Shown: piece by piece, positions 20,969 to 32,805 of the stretch
Position numbering within the stretch: position 1 is the stretch's first letter
Layout: every line of letters starts with the position of its first letter
Assembly (NCBI GenBank): GCA_963931865.1
Contig: OZ007510.1
Location: 13,540,471-13,604,470, forward strand
Source of the DNA: Axinella damicornis
Taxonomy: Eukaryota > Porifera > Demospongiae > Axinellida > Axinellidae
Length of the DNA stretch: 64,000 bases
Direction: 5' to 3'
Program-made: the position numbers and the translations under genes
Notes under the pieces: generated by a model
The model's input: the letters and a program-made list of their open reading frames with translations, nothing else
Databases searched by the model: none
What the model was told of the DNA's origin: nothing

Positions 20969-21443
20969 GACGAAATCGGAATTTTACAGCGACTTGTCTC
21001 TCGACTCCCGCGTACTCTCAGGTACGTTTAAGAGTGTTTTTGTGAACTGCTAGGCAGTGTCATTCTGTCTGTACGCTTGGTTTGGGCCTTTGTAGCTTCT
21101 TTTGCCGTTTTCCTGCTAGTGCATCAGTATGGTAAATTCGAAAATTCCTTGGCCATCCCTAAATAGAGAACGCTATCGCGTTCTCTGATAGCAGTACAGA
21201 GTTCTCAGGGCATTGGACTTCGTCACAAAATATTCCTGTCAGAAAATTTTTTGGAGAAAGAGTGTAAACTGCTCACTGTAGAACTGTTGCATAGTGCTAA
21301 TTTTACCCCGCGGATACCTGATATCATAATACGCCACTGTAGCAAAATGTGTACTTGAATCGAATATTATCTTGTCTCTTGCAGAGCGTGCTGTGAAGAT
21401 CATGGACTAGGATGAAGGCTCATTCCAGGACTATTCTGGCCAC

Positions 21444-21588
21444 TAGCCTCATCCCAAGTCCTACCCCGTTCTTTCTGTTCTTCGGTTTGCTTTGACAATA
21501 ATACACGGATGCAGAAGAGCGCACCGCTCTTCCACATCTGTCAACGCAAACAAAGGAACAGAAAAAACGTGGTAGGCCTGGGAATGAG
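21444..21588. mobile_element. Inverted-repeat MITE in WDR90 last exon (U3)
   Basis: Same insertion as in U1, with the truncated type A right flank. Confidence 0.8.
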
Positions 21589-21787
21589 ACCATGACAGAA
21601 TGAAAGGTGTAATCTTTTCCCCCTTTGGAAAGTTTCTTGTATCCACCCGTAGCTCCACTCTACATGTATGGGACGTTGTAGTCTGATGATATCTTTTTGT
21701 GTACTTGCACTGTTGAATATGAGAGGCGCGGCTCGTTATTAAAAGTTAATAGCACATGATCCTTCCGGATTCCTTACCTGCGATACT

Positions 21788-23717
21788 ATGTCGGTATCCT
21801 CCGTGCAGCACGTCAACTCGGGAGGATCTACATATTATGATCTAGGAGATGGCTTCACTGGTTCTTCGGAGATCGGAGCTAACAGGCTTTCAACCTGTCT
21901 TCTTCAGGTTTGTTGTTTATGGTTCAGTACAATTTTAAATAATTCGTCCAGGGAAATAAATAATTATCCTGAGTTGCTGCAGCTAGCTGCGGCCATTATT
22001 ATTTTACTGTCTCCAAATAAAGTTCACCCTAGCGTGGTAATCAACTGCCCATTTCTGAATAGCATACTCCGAAATGCGAGAGTATCAATCACCTGGTGCA
22101 CTTCTTTGCTGATTTCCTCTCCAGTGCTGGGCATCAGCTGCAACAGTTACAGCATCCTGTCCCCCACTTGGCACTAGAGAATGCTCCGACCGCAAAAAAG
22201 CCACCAGAAGATGTCAGGGTAGGTACCACGACTACTATAGCTAGTCTTGATTCCAGACCCAAACAACCGCAGCACGAATTGTTGTCGTTTGGGTCTAGAC
22301 CGACGCTAACTAAAAGCTTTCATTGTACAACTCCCTCTCATATGTGTAGGTTAGTCAACTTAGCAATGGCATCGCTGGAGAACTATCTCACCACTCCAAC
22401 GTGTCTGTGTTTGTGAGGGCAGGCAGCCGGTATGAGACCTAAAACCAGAGAGGACTGACACACCTCAGAAACTGTGCCTTCCTGGTGCGTGCGTCTCGGG
22501 TATTGAAACTTCACAAACTACCTCCTCTGTTTCAAAGATAGAGGATAGAGTATCTACTTCCATTATGTACTGCTTTTGAAGGAGGTGGATGACATTGGAA
22601 GCTCATTGACGTAAGCTGTTCAGTTAGACGTTCAGGGTATTTATACTGACTTTGTGATGTTCTTGTTTTGTATAGTGCAACTACAACCCGTGAACACCTA
22701 ATCTACTCATCTGAGTTCCTGAGGCAACCTGTAAGCCTGTCCAGTGAATGGACCCTTTCTTTCGCAGTTTTATTATAACCCCCTTCCTCCTCCTTCCCTC
22801 CATCCTACTGAGCATTCATACCATTCCTTCCTGCAGTGGACTTGTAGTAGACACTCTTGGGACAGTCGTCAGCTCACCACTGTTCCAACCCTGGGAGGTA
22901 TGCCAGAGTACATTGGACATAATTATGTGTTAGCTGAGACTCATACTGCGGACATGTCGAGCTCTAGTCTGAGTATACCGGAAATACTGGACCCAGTGTG
23001 GGGTTCAGTACTGAGTATATGTTGCCTGTAGTCTGGGTACTGGACCCAGAGTGGGGTATAGCCTGTAGTCTGGTCTTGCTTTCAGCATCACACAAGATCT
23101 CTCCCCTAATTATCCACGTTCCCCTTGACGATTAGTCGACTGATTGACTGAATTAAGGCTGTTGACTAATATTCTCAGAGTGTGCTGATTAGCTGCACAT
23201 GCACAGTTCATTACCTCATGCTCATGGTTGTGACAAGATGGCTAAGAGCCTCTGCTAGTTCTTGCTCAGGCGCCATACAGCAAATGTTGGTCTGGCAGCA
23301 GCTGGGTCTGCCAGACCTGTTCCGCTGCCTTCACAGGAGCTGCTAGCTGAAGCTGTCTAGCATTAACATACTTCCTGTTTCATACTCAATCAGTCGATTA
23401 GTCACCTAAGCAAGCTATGTCAACTAGAGAAATTCCCTTGTTGTTCGACTAGGGAAATTCCCGATCCCTAACTTGCCAACTTTCGTCACCTGCAGTATAA
23501 GTGATGTTTGTACTGGTATCACAGAGTGAGATTATCTTGTGACAATGAGCTCTCATTATCGTTTGCTGTGTTTGTGTCTCTGCCAGTTGTGAATCACAGT
23601 GAGCTTGTGCAACATGCTGAAGCAGCATTTGGCGAAGGAATGAGCACCACTGATTCTCTAAGTGAATACGTCGGAGGTGTAACTGGCACACAAAGCACTA
23701 CTCTATTCCCACAATGA
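21788..23717 (+). pseudogene. UQCRC2: UQCRC2-like core protein fragment, decayed (U3)
   Basis: Type A version. The AGSRYET segment is intact before a TAA, but the leucine pair is reduced (THLRNC) by loss of one CTC codon. The second exon begins with an extra 7 bp (aaataat) and lacks the 12 bp cccttttgtcag that type B has near 11981. The segments TTTREHLIYSSEFL, PLFQPWE and NHSELVQHAEAAF are retained. Confidence 0.73.
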
Positions 23718-24159
23718 GTTGCATCCTCCTGATGCAGGTGCTGAGGTGTGCATACCCTCAGGCTCCTCCCTCTGCAAGAGAGCCAGGTAACAAATTACTA
23801 GGTGCCATTATCATTCCTATTGTGAACCCCTCTTGTGTCCCTCATAGCCTTGCAAACCCGAAAGATATACCTGCTGCTGGCGTTTTACAGGTGTGTGTAT
23901 GTGAACTCAAGGTGAATATTACACTTCTTGCTGCTTGTCAACTCAGTGTACTGTGTGCATTTGCTCTTTCTCTTCTAGCATGTACCAGCGCCAGCAATGT
24001 AGTACATTGTAATCCCACCCCCATCTGTACATACACACGTGCACTAGAACCGCACACGCTGACGGAAAGTTGGTGCATGTGTGCACTGTGGATCTTCCAG
24101 GTCCAACATACCATACCCTCTTCCATCCCTCCTTCCCTCCCCCCCCCCTCTCCTCTGAG

Positions 24160-26467
24160 CCAGAAGTTGTGTCTGCTGATCCTCCTGCTGGTCAAGGGCG
24201 CTGACCACCTGGTCATTACAGGCTCACCCCTGCACTTTGTAATGCCAAGGAGAAGTACTCCACTGATGACAAGGTATGAGACATTCATCTCCACCTGCTC
24301 CTCCCTTCCTGCTCATCTCCTTCTACCACTCTGCCTTCCCTCTAGCTGTGCTGGCTAGCGACTGAGCTAATGGAGCAGTGTAACAGCGGAGAGACCTCCC
24401 GCGTCATCCTCCACCAGAAGATCCTCAGCATATGATCATCTTCTCTGACGTGCTCCAGATGATTCTCACCAGAATCGAGGAAGCCCGAAGGTCCCAGCAG
24501 TTCATCAACATGCCCAAGTTCTCTGCCTTCATAAAGTACCTCTATGCCAGCTCGGGTGAGCAACGCAAATGCTCTGTAACAGTAGCCTTGTTCCAGGCGC
24601 TTGGTACTGAGCTAGACATTCAGTAGATCGCAAATATAGTGTGCAATGACAATGGTCAGTAGCCTTGTTCCTAGCCTCGTTCCCAGGCCTTCTAAACTGG
24701 AGGTGTAGAAGGTCTGGGAACGAGGCGAGCTTGATTCTGCACTAGATGTTCAGAATACATTGTCAGGTGCCCAACTGATAATAGTCATGGAGTGGACATT
24801 TCTTGTGGCTCCTGTCAACTCAATGTGGTGCTGCCGTAATCAAGTTATTGAGTGCACATGGGAGTGTGTGTGCTGGGGAAATGGTCCTCAGTTAGCTGTA
24901 TGACAACCCCCCAAATTTGGGCATTATGTATACACATCACCAAACCACAAGTTAATTTACCTGCTTGAGGGAAGCAAGTACAATATATAAGTTTTCGATT
25001 ACGATGGGCAATCGCTGTTTCAAGTTTTAGGATTATGTTCCTACACTTTGACCTCTGTCCTTTGACTTCTGCTGTTCAAGGAGGGACTGAGTGTTGGGGA
25101 GAAGGTAAAGAGGTGGGTGAAAATTGAAGTGTCGAGTAACACCCAGAAGAAGGAGTGACTTGTGGACAATGACAGCCACGTATTGGGAGAGCTCAGGATG
25201 AACAGGAATTAACCCACTGCTGTCAGGTGGGCTCCAACATATATACTATATAGGCATTTGGTCTCTTTTTATTGCTACACAAGTTGGAGGGTATGCTACA
25301 AGGAGCAGCGTACTCCCCCCTTCTTAATTCTCTGATCTGGTCATGTTTTTGGCCTTCCCCCTGTCAGCTTTGGGGGAAAGACTGACTATCTCTACTAACC
25401 GACTCTCTACTCCCCCCCCCCCCCCCCCCCCCCCCTTCTTCAGCCGAATGGCCATTGCGGTGAACAGCTGTGACTCTGCCGCATAGGGTGGCAGTCCAGA
25501 GAGGGCCTGTCCCACACAATATGCAGGACATCAGCACGGTACCGGTAGGATGATGTGCCGTCAGTGACCAGCTCTGAGAATGTTGAACTTGTCATGTTAT
25601 GGAGCGAAACCAGTTTATATTCCTCCTCCTGCTCCTCCTCCTCCTCCTCCTCCTCCTCCCCCCAATTCTTGTAGGTTGCCATTCCCACCATGTTCACCGG
25701 CAGCTATGAAATACTCACCAATGCTAAGCGGCATTACTCAGTGATTGTCATCCGCATCAAACGAGGCCAACAGGTACACGTCCTATTTCAGTTTAGCTTC
25801 TTAGCCTCCACACTGGCTTGCAACCAACTACATGTACAGCACCTAACTACACCCTCAGTATACCCTAACTTCACCCTCAGTATACCCTGAGTATATCCTA
25901 GCTATACCCTAACTACCACCCTCAGTATACCCTAACTAGCCTAACTACACCCTCAGCATACCCTAACTATGGCTACACCTTCAGTATAACCTAACTACAC
26001 CAGTATACCCTAATGTATTGGGAAATGTATACTTAAGCTCGCTAACCAAGAATCTCTGGTACGAACAGCATGAGCAACTTGATTCTGGAGGTGGAGGTAC
26101 ACTGTCACAAGGTGCAGGGCATGACGGAAGCTTTTAACGATGCGCTGCATAGCCGTGCAAAAACGAGCAGTTCAGTTCACCAAAAAGCCGTATTTACTGC
26201 TTTTCTTGAGGGAGACAGCAGATAAATTTGCCAGGGATTATGCTATCAAAAAAGCTTCCGTCATGCCCTGCACCTTAATTGTGACAGCGCACCTCCACCG
26301 CCAGAATCAAGTTGCTCACGCTCTTCGTACCAGAGGTTTTTGATAATATGATGACCATTACTATACAAATGGGTCTGACACTAGCCTCGTTCCTATAGGC
26401 CCAAGTGACGGAGGAGAAAAGGGCCTGGTTTCCACTGTTTGCGCTTGCCCTATTTATCCGTAACTGA
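24160..26467 (+). pseudogene. Exons of the same unidentified gene (U3)
   Basis: Type A copy. The acceptor of the first exon is altered (cctctgag in place of cctcagag), which would weaken splicing. The 33-codon exon is present at about 25675-25773. Confidence 0.4.
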
Positions 26468-27409
26468 GACATGTATTCATAAGGGGGAGGCTGAGGGTGC
26501 GAATGACATCTTTGTAGTCATACAGTATGTATGGTTGAGTGTGTGACGCTTTCTACTTTACTACACTAGCTGGTCCTTCTTCTGTTAGATGAGCTGGTTG
26601 GGTACAAACCGAACTTCTTGTTATCCCATGTTCACTTGGTTTGCCACTTGCAGAGTTCACTTGGCTTGCCTTGGGCAGAGTTCACTACATTTTGCTCACC
26701 ACTGTGTGGTTGGTGGACATCACATCCCAGGTATGAAAACTAATAAGCAAATGAAATTAGTGTTACATAGTTAGTGGTCTTGTAATCTCCCTACTTTCTG
26801 TACTGGTGTTGCAGACATGGGCTGTTCTTGGGTGCTTGCATGAAATTTTAGAAGGCACTTACAATAACTGCTGTCTGGGATTTTTGGATGGGATAGTAGA
26901 ATGGACTGGAGACCTTTCGCCCCAATGTAAAACATTACTGGTGATGTCGTAGTAGTGTGGTGCATTGTTGCTACACACTAGGACTTTGTGTGTTTCGGTG
27001 TAGGCCTAGCCTGGTGGGACTGACCTCTATAGCGACCATGCCACGATCTGTGCCATGCTAACATGACTGATAGTACCTGTCATCCGAACATGGATCAGTT
27101 ACTCTATGTCAAATGCTGTTCATCAGAATTGTGCTCAGCTATTATGCTAATAGAATTCTGGATGCCGTTTGTACTTCAAAAAGTATGCTGGCATAATGGG
27201 AAAGGCCCAATTGTTACTTGCATAACAGGAACATGCACAGGTGGTGCATACACAGTCACGTAAGCCTTCACCCTGCACTGCACCATGGTTTCCTCACTGC
27301 CTGCACGGCAGTTACCAAATCACTCTCCCTGTTATGGCATGTCATCAAGGAGGGAAACATTGAAAAGTGAGTAGTCTCTCTCCTCTTTCCCTGTTGCTAG
27401 GGGATTTAA

Positions 27410-27913
27410 CTCTTTAGGGCCTAAATTTATTTCTCTAGGTCATTTTCAGTCTATAGAACACTTAAACATACCCTAATTTCTGTTCCCTGGCGTTGCTGGG
27501 CTCGAAACTGCTCACACAGGTAATTTCAGCTACACTAAGCATATACGTGACTTAACCACACCCACCAACTAACGAACTTGCAATCAAGCCTCCCGAGAAG
27601 TAGCCAACCTGCCGTAGCTAAAAAACTGACCATGAACACTGGAAATGGAGGGCCTACAAGGCAAGACAGCTACTTTCTAAGTCCATTTATGCTTAAAACC
27701 CGAGAAATGGCCTACCCGGCTCCAACCGAGGGCCGTTCAAAGCTGAGCCCAAACGCGGCCATGCTGTTTGCACCCTTCGGGTGCACCCACCCACCTCCCC
27801 CTGCCCCGCCCTTTCTGCTGGCGCAGAGCCTATCTCTCAAGGACATTGCCGGATGTGACATCATGAAGCTGAAAGTCTCACGTTGCAGATATGCAACGTT
27901 AGATCTTAAAGGG
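27410..27913 (+). mobile_element. piggyBac-like MITE, left copy of composite
   Basis: 504 bp with ends CTCTTTAGGGCCTAA and, inverted, CCCTTTAAGATCTAA. TTAA target and CCYTTT-like tips fit non-autonomous piggyBac elements. A 119-codon open frame (27578-27937) runs through it and out of its end. I do not regard it as a gene. Confidence 0.75.
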
Positions 27914-27917
27914 CTAA

Positions 27918-28253
27918 TGGGAAAGCAGCTCACCTAAAAATGGAGCTATTTAATGATATTCATGGGGACCCCAGGGCTATTTGTATCAGACTGTGTCAAG
28001 TACAAGCTTGCAACCAAGGTTAGCCACAGTTGGGGCTTCACAGGGTACCAACGGCACAGGCACACTCTCCAACACACAGAATAATAGTGAATAGGCTGTT
28101 AATGATATTCATGATCCACAAAATAAGACAGATTACGTCCCTTGTCGCAGTCACAGTCAGGGTATGGTTGGACAGAGGTTCAGTGCTCAGTTCAGCTATA
28201 GCTTGCTTATCTCTGAACTTTCTTCCCACAATTCGGTTCTTTCTCTCGTCTCA
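27918..28253. other. 336 bp between the two MITEs
   Basis: Unique in the window. It contains two copies of ttaatgatattcatg (at about 27951 and 28097) and no recognisable exon. Probably DNA picked up at an earlier location. Confidence 0.6.
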
Positions 28254-28257
28254 TTAA

Positions 28258-28761
28258 CTCTTTAGGGCCTAAATTTATTTCTCTAGGTCATTTTCAGTCT
28301 ATAGAACACTTAAACATACCCTAATTTCTGTTCCCTGGCGTTGCTGGGCTCGAAACTGCTCACACAGGTAATTTCAGCTACACTAAGCATATACGTGACT
28401 TAACCACACCCACCAACTAACGAACTTGCAATCAAGCCTCCCGAGAAGTAGCCAACCTGCCGTAGCTAAAAAACTGACCATGAACACTGGAAATGGAGGG
28501 CCTACAAGGCAAGACAGCTACTTTCTAAGTCCATTTATGCTTAAAACCCGAGAAATGGCCTACCCGGCTCCAACCGAGGGCCGTTCAAAGCTGAGCCCAA
28601 ACGCGGCCATGCTGTTTGCACCCTTCGGGTGCACCCACCCACCTCCCCCTGCCCCGCCCTTTCTGCTGGCGCAGAGCCTATCTCTCAAGGACATTGCCGG
28701 ATGTGACATCATGAAGCTGAATGTCTCACGTTGCAGATATGCAACGTTAGATCTTAAAGGG
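28258..28761 (+). mobile_element. piggyBac-like MITE, right copy of composite
   Basis: Almost identical to the left copy (one visible change is aatgtctc for aaagtctc near 28721), in the same orientation, and ending in aaagggTTAA. Confidence 0.75.
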
Positions 28762-29388
28762 TTAAAAGGGAGTAGAGAGTCTCCCCTCTCTTGTTCCTGC
28801 ATTGCAAGAATGATATTCGCCTGACAAAGCCTATCAAACAACTTCAAAACAAGTCTGTCCATTCAGACTGTGTATGTGAACTGACATGCATGAGATAGTG
28901 TTATTCCATCCTCCACTCCCCCATGGGACTGAGGCTGGCTTATGGCATTCCCCCTTGTTTCTGAGAGTTGGAACATGACAGACCATCACTTAATTTTTCT
29001 GAGAAACTACTTGTGAATGGTGTCTGTGTATGTGTGCATGTTTTGTTGTCCTGACTTCCTCATCCTCAGTTTGGTTAATGCCGTGCAGATCTCAAGTGCA
29101 GTTGCCTGTAATTATATGTCATACTCTGTACAAGCATAACTATTTTAAGAGCACAGAATAATTTTGAGTGTAATACCTCAGGGGGTCAGCATCACATACT
29201 GTATTGTCAGTTGTGTTTTGAGGTTGGTAGTTCAGTGATGATGTCATATCACCACCCCCTGCTAATGGGGCCCAGGATCTGCATGAAAACCGTCTGTATC
29301 GGAGATGCGGCTTTCCTGGGTTATCAAATGAAAATGAGTGAATTGAACTGTAGTCTGTGAAGCCTCTTTTCCCTGATTCCACTGGCAG

Positions 29389-32300
29389 ATCCTCACCTTC
29401 CACCATCATGCTGTGATGTGTATGGCTTACTCCAGGGATGACAGGCTCTTGCTATCAGTCGGTGAGTCAGTGTGCATCATAAGTAGCAGCATCTCAGGGG
29501 CGTAACTAGGATTTGGAGACCGAGGAGGTATGGAGTTCTCAGCGACATTTATAGGGTCACTATCAGTTTATTAGCGCGGTCACACGGACACAGGCAGTTT
29601 TTGGACGGTCACAGGCTGTGACCCTGGTTGCAGCTCTAAGTACGGCTCATATTGGAGTGACCCCTTGAAGAAACATCAGGTCAATGCCTGAGGATTTTAT
29701 TACAGTTCTCTGCCTGCAGGTGTGTAGTGTGGCACTCAGTGAGTGTGGCACCTACCTTGATAGCTGTGGTCGGGATGGCTTTCTGTCTGTGTTGTCCATG
29801 GCAACCATGGAACAGGTGGTCTTCCTTCAAACACCCAAGAAGGTAGAGACTTGTGACCTGTTCACCGATAACACAGATTGTTTCATGCAGCTGTTATCCT
29901 TTCCTATAGTTGTGTTGTAGTCTCGGTACCAGATCCTACGAGGGTCTGGTACCGAGACTACAACACAACTAGTCTCGGTACCAGACCATCACACGTGGGT
30001 CTGGTACCGAGACTAGTTGTGTGGTAGCTCAGTACATTGTGTAATATTTGCAGGTTGCACTACTCTCTAGATTCTCAGTAACCAATTCCTTCTTTCCCAG
30101 GAATGCACAAGTGCTGCATTCTCACCAGTGCAGTCACTGCCATCCATTACCAGCACAAATCAGCAGGAGTCTCCTCCCTCCACCCCACCCCCACCTCCAC
30201 ACCTGGTGGCTGGCTATAGCGATGGGACACTGAGGGTGTTTGATGTTGGGAAGGTACAGATGGCACGAAAGTGCAACCTCATGCAGCACCTATTACGGCA
30301 GTCGCTTGTTCACCCAATGGTAAGTATGCTGCAGGTCATTTGTAGATTTGCTCCTCTGCATTTGGAGTGACTTGTGGCCAAGTGGTTAAGGTAGCATTAT
30401 ACCTTTACCGTTAGGGTACCTTTAACCGTGGGGGTCCCGAAATGTATAATGCTACCTTAAGTATTCGCCTGGCAACTCACTGTCTAGTACACCTGAACTA
30501 AGTCTAGCAGCTAGGCCCTCTCTGCCCCGGCCGGTCAAGCAGGCGGGCGGCGAAGAGGGTCTAGCAAACATTGCACTTGATTGCATTTCAACTGACCAAT
30601 CAGATCTCACTGAAGCGATTTGTTCCAATTTTATTCATGACTCTCATGGTAGTAAACCGAGCCGCTCGTGTGCGATCACCCCACAGAGAGCATCTAAAAA
30701 CTTACACTCTAGCTAAACTAGTCCAACCTGGATGCCTCCAAGGGTACAGAACTCGTCCTCAACTTGAGCTGGCACTTCACCAGTTCACAGGTACATGTAA
30801 TTGGCATTCCAGAGAAACATGATTTTGTGCAATGTTTGCTACACCCTCTCCACCCTGCGGGCACGGCTTCGCCACGAGCCCACTTGACCGGCCGGACGGA
30901 GAGGGGCTAGCGGCTAGACTGACCTGAACTGTGTGTACACTAGTGCTGCCACGATATGAGAATCTGATATTGTATATCACATGTCATAGTGTTTTATGTC
31001 AGACATATCACCAAGCTTACAGGATAGTTTCACATGAGTTCGGGGTAGTTCAGTCCCTCGAACCTGCTCAAACCACTGGTTGACTGTGGGAACCAAGCCT
31101 AGAGGATAGTTTCACATGACATATCACGATAATTATACTTGCAATTGAATGTCACTAAGTGGTCCAGTCATGAAAATTAATGCAATGGGCAGTACCAATG
31201 TACACATATAACAGTATAAACTTAATTGCATTGAGCAAACTCGCTGACGCTCGCCCCAATTATGTTGCACCTTTATTGCATTGCATTGACAGGATACTCA
31301 TGCACGCACTAGTACACACACATACACACTAACACAGGCCATGTGATCTTCTCAGGCTGCTCCAATGGTGTGGTAACCATTAGCAACCCTTCCACTGGGC
31401 TGGTGGTGTGTGTGATCACTGACCATCAGGGAGCACCCATCACTAAGATGCACACCTCCGACAGACCTGTCAAGGTATCTGCTAGTCTGTCCTACCTCCA
31501 ACTTTGGTTTCCAAGACAGTACACCTTTCCTTCCAGCGTCCTGGGTCTGAGAACTGCTACCAATGTTTACCGGCCAGTGTGGACTGGAGGGTGAGCGTGT
31601 GGAGTGCAGACTGCAGAAGGGACGTTTGCCAACTGGTGGACTGGCTCACATTCCCAGGGCCCTCTTCTGCTCCCGATGGCACCAGGCTCAGGAGAGGACG
31701 CAAGGTGCTCAACCCAACACCTGCATTTTTGAAAAGTGTTCTTGAAATTGTGTGCTTAGCCTCGGGTATATATGACACAACTAGCTACTGTAGGAGCTCA
31801 AATGTATGGGGATGCACTCTAACCAGAGAACTTGAGATGCTGTTGTATGCACTGCAGTGCACAGTGGCATTCACTTCCTAGCTCAATCACACATCTCACC
31901 CTCCTCTCTCCCCTCAGTGCCGGTATGAACTTCTGCCCCCTAGCCTGGCACGCTTCAGCCCCACAGACCCAGACACTATCCTGTACGTGGGACACAGCAT
32001 GGAAAGGTGTGTACAGTTCTGCAGCCTCTCACAGAAGGCAGTTGTCAGGACGTCTGCCCTCACCCAAAGGGCCACATTCATGGGTGCATCACCACAGGGG
32101 CACCTTCTGGCCTTTGGCTGCCAAGGTAAGTCAGGTGGAAACATGACATTGTAGGTGTGGTGGACTGCTTTGTGCATAAAGTATTATATTATAGCAGTAC
32201 AGAGTTCTCAGGGCATTGGACTTCGTCACAAAATATTCCTGTCAGAAAATTTGTTGGAGAAAGAGTGTAAACAGCTCACTGTAGAACTGTAGCATAGTGC

Positions 32301-32708
32301 TAATTTTACCCCGCCGATACCTGATATCATAATACACCACTGTAGCAAAATGTGTACTTGAATCGAAACATTATTATCTTGTCTCTTGCAGAGCATGCTG
32401 TGAAGATCATGGACTAGGATGAAGGCTCATTCCAGGACTATACTGGCCACTAGCCTTGTCCCCAGTCCTACCCCGTTCTTTCTGTTCTTCGGTTTGCTTT
32501 GACAATAATACACGGATGCAGAAGAGCGCACCGCTCTTCCACATCTGTCAACGCGAACCAAAGAACAGAAAAAACGGGGTAGGCCTGGGAATGAGGCTAA
32601 CTGGCCACCATGACAGAATGAAAATAATGTGTAATCTTTTCCCCCTTTGGAAAGTTTCTTGTATCCACCCGTAGCTCCACTCTACATGTATTGGACGTTG
32701 TAGTCTGA
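29389..32708 (+). pseudogene. WDR90: WDR90/POC16-like 3' end, decayed (U4)
   Basis: Type B copy with the same open third exon as U2. Private changes are a Cys to Tyr in NVYRPVW near 31568 and Glu to Asn in the preceding GSEN. The shared TAG (MD/DEG), the frameshift after VQMAR and the element in the last blade are all present. The last blade is frameshifted as in U2. Confidence 0.83.
32451..32599. mobile_element. Inverted-repeat MITE with 9-bp duplication (U4)
   Basis: Same insertion as in U2. The actggccac duplications lie at 32442-32450 and 32600-32608. Confidence 0.83.
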
Positions 32709-32805
32709 TGATTTTGTGTACTTGCACTGTTGAATATGAGAGGCGCGGCTCGTTATTAAAAGTTAACTAGCACATGATCCTTCCGGATTCCTTACCTGCG
32801 ATACT

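Larger units (their letters stand above)
19831..21188. mobile_element. 1358-bp insertion in WDR90 intron (U3)
   Basis: U1, U2, U4, U5 and U6 read tattatattatagcag across this point. U3 has 1358 bp inserted between two copies of TA. The block consists of a perfect foldback (19831-20111), then about 1.08 kb of unique sequence with a promoter-like cluster, a GAA tract and an exon-like segment, ending in the short hairpin agagaacgctatcgcgttctct (21167-21188). It may be one element with unlike ends or a foldback that carried adjoining DNA. Confidence 0.8.
17262..21686 (+). pseudogene. WDR90: WDR90/POC16-like 3' end, decayed (U3)
   Basis: Type A copy in which the intron between the sixth and seventh exons is enlarged by the 1358-bp insertion at 19831-21188. 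Substitutions shared only with U7 include Met to Leu in SMATLEQVV and Arg to Trp in the penultimate blade (ALTQWATF). All the common lesions are present: the exon 3 frameshifts, the TAG in the last exon and the split last blade. Confidence 0.83.
27410..28761 (+). mobile_element. Composite TTAA-flanked element: two MITEs around 336 bp (U3)
   Basis: The other units read ggggatttaaaaggg here. In U3 this TTAA is duplicated (27406-27409 and 28762-28765) around 1352 bp. Inside are two 504-bp direct copies (27410-27913 and 28258-28761) and 336 bp between them (27918-28253). The inner borders are CTAA and TTAA. The outer ends behave as one transposed unit. Confidence 0.85.
16834..28970 (+). repeat. 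Tandem unit U3 (type A, two large insertions)
   Basis: Longest unit, 12137 bp. It carries a 1358-bp insertion at 19831-21188 and a composite TTAA-flanked insertion at 27410-28761. It keeps the UQCRC2-like region that U1 has lost. Private variants such as ccttggaacagg at 17662 and ccaatgggccac at 19705 recur only in U7, so U3 and U7 are sister copies. Confidence 0.9.

Noticed and set aside
27578..28824. Open frames of 119-183 codons inside the TTAA elements (27578-27937, 28426-28824, 38385-38936)
   Set aside because: They are identical only because the elements are near-identical. They run out of the element into unrelated flanks, show low-complexity Pro/Ser content, have no family resemblance and do not suggest a transposase.
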